Shown here one piece after another: positions 58,587-64,000 of a stretch of 64,000 nucleotides of DNA. Numbering within the stretch: the stretch's first letter is position 1; the number at the start of each line of letters is the position of its first letter. The notes beneath the pieces are model-generated. The model had not been told where the DNA came from. It searched no databases and saw only the letters and a program-made list of their open reading frames with translations. The position numbers and the translations under genes are program-made. This DNA comes from JACCZX01 sp963729165 (GTDB lineage: Bacteria; Pseudomonadota; Gammaproteobacteria; Burkholderiales; Burkholderiaceae_F). Location: assembly GCA_963729165.1 (NCBI GenBank), contig CAVSMM010000015.1, forward strand, positions 62,001 to 126,000, read 5' to 3'.

Positions 58587-59393
58587 ATGAAAGACGACGC
58601 GCTGGTTCAGATCGATCACGTGACGTTTGGTTACGACCGCCGTCGCATCGTGCTGCACGACATCACGATGTCGTTTCCGCGCGGCAAGGTCATCGCGATC
58701 ATGGGCGGCTCGGGCTGCGGCAAAACGACGCTGCTGCGATTGATCGGCGGCATGCTGACGCCCCTTAAGGGCAACATCATGTTCGACGGCGAGCACGTCA
58801 ATCCACGCGATCGCGAGGCGCTTTTCAGGTTGCGGCGTCGTGTTGGATTGTTGTTTCAGTTCGGTGCTCTGTTTACCGACCTGACCGTATTTGACAACGT
58901 CGCCTTTCCGCTGCGCGAGCACACCGAGCTTCCGTTCCCCATGATGCGGGACCTGGTGTTGATGAAGCTCAACGCGGTCGGATTGCGTGGCGCGGCGCTG
59001 CTGAAGCCCGCGGACCTGTCTGGCGGAATGGCGCGCCGCGTGGCCCTCGCAAGAGCCATTGCACTTGACCCCGAGCTGATCATGTATGACGAGCCGTTTG
59101 CGGGGCTCGATCCCATCTCGCTCGGCGTGGCAGCCAATCTGATTCGCGAGCTAAACGATGCGACCGGTGCGACTTCACTGGTGGTTTCGCACGACGTCAG
59201 AGAATGTTTCAAGATCAGCGATTATGTTTACGTGATGTCCGCAGGGCGCATCGTCGGTCACGGAACGGCCGCCGAAGTCGAAGCTTCCGATCATGAAGAA
59301 GTGCGGCAATTCATTCGTGGTGAGCCCGATGGCCCCGTCAAGTTTCACTATCCTGCGAAGCCGTTCGCGCAGGACCTTGGGCTGCGCGCATGA
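58587..59393 (+). CDS. mlaF: phospholipid ABC transporter ATP-binding protein MlaF
   Basis: MlaF powers the inner-membrane complex MlaFEDB, which moves phospholipids between the two membranes to keep outer-membrane asymmetry. It is 268 residues. Walker A is GGSGCGKTT, the signature LSGGMARRVALARA, and Walker B LIMYDEPFAGLDP; the switch histidine is in VVSHD. The stop overlaps the mlaE start (ATGA). It is the first gene of the mla operon. Confidence 0.95.
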   Translation: MKDDALVQIDHVTFGYDRRRIVLHDITMSFPRGKVIAIMGGSGCGKTTLLRLIGGMLTPLKGNIMFDGEHVNPRDREALFRLRRRVGLLFQFGALFTDLTVFDNVAFPLREHTELPFPMMRDLVLMKLNAVGLRGAALLKPADLSGGMARRVALARAIALDPELIMYDEPFAGLDPISLGVAANLIRELNDATGATSLVVSHDVRECFKISDYVYVMSAGRIVGHGTAAEVEASDHEEVRQFIRGEPDGPVKFHYPAKPFAQDLGLRA

Positions 59394-60181
59394 GGGTGGG
59401 CAACGCGCTGCCGCGGCTCGGTGTGCAAGCGCTGGACGTACTGCGCGGCCTCGGCCACGCCACCTTCTTCATCGTCGATTTGCTGCGCAATTCAGTGTCG
59501 GCGGTTTCGCGGCCGTTTTTAACGATCGCGCAAATTCATGCGATCGGTAACCGGTCGCTGGTCATTATTCTGGCGTCGGGTCTGGCGGTCGGCTTTGTTC
59601 TCGCCCTGCAGGGCTATTACACGCTCAGCCGCTACGGCGCGACGGCATCATTAGGACTAGTCGTCGCGTTGTCACTGGTGCGCGAGTTGGGACCGGTGGT
59701 GACTGCGTTGCTGTTTGCCGGCCGCGCCGGCACATCACTGACCGCCGAAATCGGTTTGATGAAAGCCGGCGAGCAGCTTGCCGCAATGGAAATGATGGCC
59801 GTCGATCCCAAAGCGCGCGTGCTGGCACCGCGGCTGTTAGCGGGGCTGGTGTCGATGCCACTGCTGGCGGCGCTGTTTTCTGCGATCGGCATCCTCGGTG
59901 GCTATGTGGTGGGCGTGTTGATGATCGGTATCGATTCGGGCGAATTTTGGTCACAGATGCAAAATGGAGTCGACGCGATCGATGACGTCGGCAACGGTAT
60001 CGTCAAGAGCTTCGTTTTCGGTATCGCGTGCACCGTCACAGCGTTGTATCAAGGGTTCGAGGCGACGCCGACTCCCGAGGGCGTATCGGAAGCCACCACG
60101 CGTACGGTCGTGATTTCTTCGCTGTTGGTGCTGGGTCTCGATTTCGTGCTCACTGCGCTGATGTTCAGCTCGCCGAGCTAG
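59390..60181 (+). CDS. mlaE: phospholipid ABC transporter permease MlaE
   Basis: MlaE is the membrane core of the Mla transporter. It is 263 residues with five or six membrane segments. The family motifs SLVRELGPVVTALLFAGRAG and GLMKAGEQLAAMEMMAVDP form the coupling and lipid-contact regions. It is intact and coupled to mlaF; mlaD follows 21 bases later. Confidence 0.96.
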   Translation: MRVGNALPRLGVQALDVLRGLGHATFFIVDLLRNSVSAVSRPFLTIAQIHAIGNRSLVIILASGLAVGFVLALQGYYTLSRYGATASLGLVVALSLVRELGPVVTALLFAGRAGTSLTAEIGLMKAGEQLAAMEMMAVDPKARVLAPRLLAGLVSMPLLAALFSAIGILGGYVVGVLMIGIDSGEFWSQMQNGVDAIDDVGNGIVKSFVFGIACTVTALYQGFEATPTPEGVSEATTRTVVISSLLVLGLDFVLTALMFSSPS

Positions 60182-60202
60182 CTATTCGATTGGAGACGTT
60201 CG

Positions 60203-60691
60203 ATGGGACGTAAAGGAGTTGAAACGCTGGTCGGGCTTTTCGTATTGCTCGGCATTCTGGCGATTTTGTTTTTGGCGCTCCGAGCCGCGAACCTGGGCAA
60301 CTTCGTCGTCGGTGAAACGTATTCGGTCACAGCACGCTTCGACAACATCGGCGGATTGAAGGTGCGCGCGCCGATCAAGAGCGCAGGTGTGACCGTCGGC
60401 CGGGTCAAGGCGATCGTGCTCGATACCAACACGTATCAGGGCAGAGTCACGATGGAGATCGAGCAAGGTGTGATGTTCCCGAGCGACACGTCGGCGAAGA
60501 TTCTGACTTCCGGCCTGCTCGGTGACCAGTTCATCGGTTTGGTGCCCGGCGGATCTGATAAGAATTTAGAGCCGGGCGGAGAGATCAAGCTCACTCAATC
60601 AGCCGTGCTGCTTGAAAATCTGATTGGCCAGTTCTTGTATAACAAGGCGGCCGATCCTCCGGATGCGCGGCCTTCGGCACCTACGAAGTAA
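60203..60691 (+). CDS. mlaD: phospholipid transport substrate-binding protein MlaD
   Basis: MlaD is a single-span MCE protein whose hexamer forms the lipid tunnel on MlaE. It is 162 residues: an anchor (TLVGLFVLLGILAILFLALR) followed by the MCE domain (YSVTARFDNIGGLKVRAPIK; SAKILTSGLLGDQFIGLVPG). The C-terminal helix ending in LLENLIGQFLYN lines the pore. It is intact. Confidence 0.96.
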   Translation: MGRKGVETLVGLFVLLGILAILFLALRAANLGNFVVGETYSVTARFDNIGGLKVRAPIKSAGVTVGRVKAIVLDTNTYQGRVTMEIEQGVMFPSDTSAKILTSGLLGDQFIGLVPGGSDKNLEPGGEIKLTQSAVLLENLIGQFLYNKAADPPDARPSAPTK

Positions 60692-60733
60692 TGGGTGCAC
60701 CGCTTGCCTAGAGCCACTGACAAAACGTGACTG

Positions 60734-61572
60734 ATGGAGCCGACGTTGACCTGCCTGCTACGAAGCTGCCGCCGCTCCACTTTTGGTTGTCGTGGCTCTC
60801 GTGATGTCGGGCTGCGCCACGGTACCCGCGGATTCAGGAAACGATCCTCGCGATCCGATCGAATCGTTTAATCGCCAGGTGTTCGAGTTCAACGAGGTGG
60901 TCGATCGTGCGGTGTTAAAGCCGGTGGCACAGGCTTACGAGTTTGTGTTGCCTGAGCCGGTTCGCGATTGCATCAGCAACATCTTCAGCAATTTTCGCGA
61001 GCCGTCCAACGCAGTAAACAATCTGCTGCAGGGCAAGCCGGTCGACGCCGTCTCGGACACATGCCGCTTCGTGGTCAACAGCACGATCGGATTGCTGGGA
61101 TGCTTCGACCCCGCGCGCCAGATGGGGCTTGAGAAACACAATGAAGATTTTGGACAGACGCTGGGCCGCTGGGGTATCGGCTCCGGTCCTTATTTGGTCG
61201 TCCCGATACTGGGTCCAAGCACCGTGCGCGACGCTATCGGCATCTATGGCGCCGAACCCTATCTCGACATCAATTTCTACATCGACAATGTCCGCGTTCG
61301 AAACGCGATTCTCGGTACGCGCGTCGTCAATCAGCGCGCCGAGTTGCTGCAAACGGATGACTTGATCTCCGGCGCTGCGCTCGACAAATATCGCTTTATC
61401 CGTGACGGTTATTTGCAGCGCCGGCGCAGTCTGGTGTACGACGGCAGCCCGCCGCCGGCGCCAGACGATGGTTCATCCGCAACCTGCGCCCGGCAGTCCA
61501 CCGTCTGCCGACCCAGACGTTAAGAAGGAGCCGGTACCACCGCAGTCTGGCCCGGCGCCGGCAAGCAAGTAG
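60734..61572 (+). CDS. mlaA: outer-membrane lipoprotein MlaA/VacJ (probable frame breaks near 60779 and 61467)
   Basis: MlaA is the outer-membrane component that removes mislocalised phospholipids with a porin. The lipobox region LLVVVALVMSGCATVPADSG and the core (DPIESFNRQVFEFNEVVDRA; LGRWGIGSGPYLVVPILGPS) are in one frame from 60783. That start would lack a basic n-region. ATG 60734 provides one (LLRSCRRS) if an extra A at 60779 is removed. At the 3' end, one extra base near 61467 hides a Pro-rich tail (PQPAPGSPPSADPDVKKEPV) ending at TAG 61570. Corrected length is 278 residues. The two outer shifts are inferred; the core is certain. Confidence 0.85.
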
Positions 61573-61652
61573 GTGCCTCAGCCGCCTGAACAAACGTTGG
61601 CAGTGCCGGTCCTACAGTTACCTGTTTCCCTTCCCCAAAGAGACGAATCACG

Positions 61653-62282
61653 ATGCGATTTCTAAAATCCCTGTTGTTTTCACTGACCACTTCAACGCTT
61701 CTCATTGCCGCTGCGCAGGCGCAGTCGCCCGCGAGTGCTCCCGACGCAATGGTCCGCGATCTGTCGAACGAAGTGTTGAATGCCATTAAGGCCGACAAGG
61801 CGTTGAAATCCGGAGATACCAACCGGGTGCAAAAACTGGTCGACGAGAAAGTTCTGCCGTATACGGACTTTCAAAAGATGACTCAGTTGTCGGTGGGTCC
61901 CGGTTGGCGCAACGCGACGCCTGAGCAGCGTGCTGCGCTGACACGCGAGTTCCGTACGTTGCTGGTGCGTACCTATAGCGGCGCGCTTGGGCAGGTCAGC
62001 GATCACAAGGTCGAGCTGCGGCCGTTTCGCGCGCAACCGACCGATACCGACGTCATCGTGCGCACGCAGGTCGTCGCGTCGCGCGGCGATCCCATCCAGC
62101 TTGACTACCGACTCGAAAAGACCGACGGCGGCTGGAAGATTTACGACATCAACATTCTCGGCGTCTGGCTGGTCGAAAACTACAAGTCGCAATTCAGCTC
62201 GCAGGTCAACTCGAGCGGAATCGACGGCTTGATCAAGACGCTGACCGAGCGCAATAGCCAACTCGCGCAGAAAAAGGCGTAA
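61653..62282 (+). CDS. mlaC: periplasmic phospholipid carrier MlaC
   Basis: MlaC ferries phospholipids between MlaA and MlaFEDB. It is 209 residues with a signal peptide (hydrophobic stretch about residues 6-22, cleavage after AQA). Conserved positions include VLPYTDFQKMTQLSVGPGWR and the ending KIYDINILGVWLVENYKSQF, the MlaC/Ttg2D signature. It is intact. Confidence 0.96.
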   Translation: MRFLKSLLFSLTTSTLLIAAAQAQSPASAPDAMVRDLSNEVLNAIKADKALKSGDTNRVQKLVDEKVLPYTDFQKMTQLSVGPGWRNATPEQRAALTREFRTLLVRTYSGALGQVSDHKVELRPFRAQPTDTDVIVRTQVVASRGDPIQLDYRLEKTDGGWKIYDINILGVWLVENYKSQFSSQVNSSGIDGLIKTLTERNSQLAQKKA

Positions 62283-62290
62283 CGCACGCA

Positions 62291-62583
62291 ATGCGTATCG
62301 AAGCCGACGACATGAGCCTGGCGAACGCGGCGCAACTCGCCGATCTCGGCATCGCCGCAATTCAGGCCGGCGATGCATCGTTCGATCTGTCTGCCGTACG
62401 CACATGCGATTCGTCCGCGCTGGTCGTCCTGTTAGCGTGGCAGCGCACCGCGCTAGCCGCCGGACGCTCCATAAGGTGTCCGGTGTTCCGGCTGACATGT
62501 TGAGCCTTGCGACCGTCTACGGCGTCGATAGCATTCTGCCGATCTCAGACAACTCTGGCGCCGCGCCGAGCATCGCTCACTGA
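62291..62583 (+). CDS. mlaB: STAS-domain protein MlaB (one base missing near 62472)
   Basis: MlaB is a cytoplasmic STAS protein that binds and stabilises MlaF. The fold is visible: MSLANAAQLADLGIAAIQAG, FDLSAVRTCDSSALVVLLAW (the STAS switch serine region) and AAGRSI. One base is missing at 62472 (TCC AT- AAG GTG), after which KVSGVPADMLSLATVYGVDS leads to TGA 62581. Corrected length is 97 residues. It completes mlaFEDACB in the order usual for betaproteobacteria. Confidence 0.88.
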
Positions 62584-62602
62584 CTCCGGATCACCGACTC
62601 CG

Positions 62603-63532
62603 GTGGGTGCCATTCAGATTTCCGCCGTTACCAAGCGCTACGGATCGACGCTCGCGCTCGACCGTATCGATTTGCAGATTGAGCGCGGGGAATTCTTCGG
62701 TTTGCTCGGACCAAACGGTGCCGGCAAGACCACGCTTGATTTCGATTATTGCGGGGCTGGTTCGCGCGAGCAGCGGTCACGTGAGCGTGATGGGCCATGA
62801 CGTCGTCGACGATTACCGTGCAGCCCGCCTCGCATTGGGCGTCGTTCCGCAGGAGCTCGCATTCGATCCGTTTTTCACCGTGCGCGAAACGCTGGCGTTT
62901 CAGTCGGGCTACTTCGGGTTGGCCAACAACGGCGCATGGATCGACGAAGTGCTTGCCAATCTGGGTCTCGCGTCGCGCGCCAATACCAATATGCGAGCGC
63001 TCTCAGGAGGCATGAAGCGGCGTGTCTTGGTGGCGCAGGCGCTGGTGCACAAGCCGCCGGTGATCGTGCTCGACGAGCCCACTGCCGGCGTCGACGTCGA
63101 GCTCGGCAGACACTCTGGTCGTTCATACGCCGGCTGAATCGAGAAGGTCACACGATCGTGCTGACAACGCACTATCTGGAGGAGGCGCAGGCGCTGTGCC
63201 AGCGAATCGCAATGCTCAGATCCGGCACCGTGATCGCGCTCGATACGACGCGTGCATTGCTGTCGCATATTGAAGGCGTGCAGATGACGCTACGTGTACG
63301 CGGGACGGTGCCGCCGTCGGTACTGGCGCATCGGATCGACGAGCGCGATGGCGCTCTTGTGTTGCGTCTCGGCGAGCCGGGTGACGTCGGCCGAGTTCTG
63401 GCCGAGTGTCAGGCGGCAGGCTGCGAGATCGAAGATCTGGAGGTCGGGCGCGCCGATCTCGAAGACGTGTTCCTGCAACTGATGGCAGAGCGCGCCGAAT
63501 CTGAACGCATTCCGGCGTTGGCCACTGCATGA
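62603..63532 (+). CDS. ABC transporter ATP-binding protein, exporter type (two frame breaks)
   Basis: It is 309 residues when corrected. Walker A is GPNGAGKTT, the signature LSGGMKRRVLVAQAL, and Walker B VIVLDEPTAGVD. A C-terminal extension (LEDVFLQLMAERAE) is typical of ABC-2 drug or polysaccharide exporters such as YadG. An extra base near 62736 (ACC ACG CTT GATT, expected CTG ATT) and a missing base near 63103 (GAG CT- CGG CAG) cancel out. GTG 62603 is the best start but has no good ribosome site. The stop overlaps the permease start (ATGA). Confidence 0.88.
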
Positions 63533-64000
63533 CCCTTCCGCCGGCCGTGCAAGGACGCGGCAGCTCTCGCTTGACGGGACGGCGCGGCGCGCCCGACGAC
63601 GGCGCATCCAAGAACGTCATCGGCGGCGGTGTCGTTCCGCACACTGCTCACCAAGGAGATGTTGCGCTTCTGGAAGGTGAGCTTCCAGACGGTCGGCGCG
63701 CCGGTGCTGACGGCGGTGCTTTATCTGCTGGTTTTCGGCCACGTGCTCGAAGATCACGTGCAGGCTCTGCCCGGAGTCAGTTACACGGCATTCTTGATTC
63801 CCGGGCTGGTGATGATGTCGGTGCTGCAAAACGCATTTGCGAATTCTTCATCAAGCCTGATCCAGTCGAAAATCATGGGCAGCTTGATCTTCATATTGCT
63901 GCCGCCGTTTTCGCATTGGCAGCTTTTCGGCGCGTATGTGGCAGCGTCAGTCGTGCGCGGCGTGGTGGTGGGCCTGGGTGTGTTTTTGATTACCGTCTGG
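63529..64000 (+). CDS. ABC-2 type transporter permease, N-terminal part (runs off window; frame break near 63630)
   Basis: ATG 63529 reads MTLPPAVQGRGSSRL, a long cytoplasmic leader. One extra base near 63627-63632 shifts to the conserved frame FRTLLTKEMLRFWKVSFQTV. It continues through membrane segments (VLTAVLYLLVFGHVLE; FLIPGLVMMSVLQNAFANSS) to the end of the window. This is the start of a YadH-like ABC-2 permease, partner of the preceding ATPase. The substrate is unknown. Confidence 0.82.
   Translation, partial: MTLPPAVQGRGSSRLTGRRGAPDDGASKNVIGGGVVPHTAHQGDVALLEGELPDGRRAGADGGALSAGFRPRARRSRAGSARSQLHGILDSRAGDDVGAAKRICEFFIKPDPVENHGQLDLHIAAAVFALAAFRRVCGSVSRARRGGGPGCVFDYRL

Overview
The window looks like a chromosomal core region of a GC-rich betaproteobacterium, most likely of the order Burkholderiales. 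The evidence is the gene order: tRNA-Tyr/Gly/Thr-tuf-tRNA-Trp-secE-nusG-rplKAJL-rpoBC running straight into the str, S10, spc and alpha ribosomal clusters; lysA-lptM-cyaY-mrcA next to pilMNOPQ-aroK-aroB-dgt-gltB-gltD; and the mla phospholipid-transport genes after that. Protein sequences agree with this. There are no insertion sequences, phage genes, CRISPR arrays or rRNA genes, so this is not an accessory island.

Layout. 1-934: the 3' end of a LytTR response regulator and a convergent acetyltransferase. 1132-2959: a strong sigma70-type promoter, four tRNAs and the first tuf gene. 2980-14982: secE, nusG, rplK, rplA, the L10 leader, rplJ, rplL, rpoB and rpoC. 15046-34275: a promoter and the str (rpsL rpsG fusA tuf), S10 (rpsJ to rpsQ), spc (rplN to rpmJ) and alpha (rpsM rpsK rpsD rpoA rplQ) clusters as one co-directional block. 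Internal promoters with a shared start region lie before rpsL, rplC and rplN. 34283-38887: cutA, hemB, engB, a dihaem cytochrome c, lysA, lptM and cyaY. 38991-46997: mrcA and the divergent type IV pilus assembly operon pilMNOPQ. 47071-56624: aroK, aroB, dgt and gltB-(small membrane protein)-gltD. 56634-58475: four small genes that look like a metal-handling cassette, with MerP-like and MerT-like proteins, an outer-membrane-barrel-like protein and a secreted Cys/His/Met-rich peptide. 58587-62583: mlaFEDACB. 62603-64000: an ABC exporter running off the end.

How the genes work together. Most encode transcription and translation machinery: 29 ribosomal proteins, RNA polymerase alpha, beta and beta', EF-Tu twice, EF-G, IF-1 and NusG. 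SecE and SecY form the protein-export channel. The second half is envelope-centred (peptidoglycan synthase, pilus secretin complex, lipid asymmetry system), with chorismate and lysine biosynthesis and ammonia assimilation mixed in.

Caveat for every user of this annotation: about 35 places need a one-base shift to read a conserved protein through. About four fifths are single-base insertions and the rest deletions. They fall in essential single-copy genes (rpoB, rpoC, fusA, secE, rplC, rpsD) and at different sites in the two tuf copies, with no common motif. Corrected lengths match normal family lengths (RpsD exactly 207 residues, EF-Tu 396). I read them as uncorrected sequencing or assembly errors, not biology. 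I give such genes as one full-length feature and state where the frame breaks.
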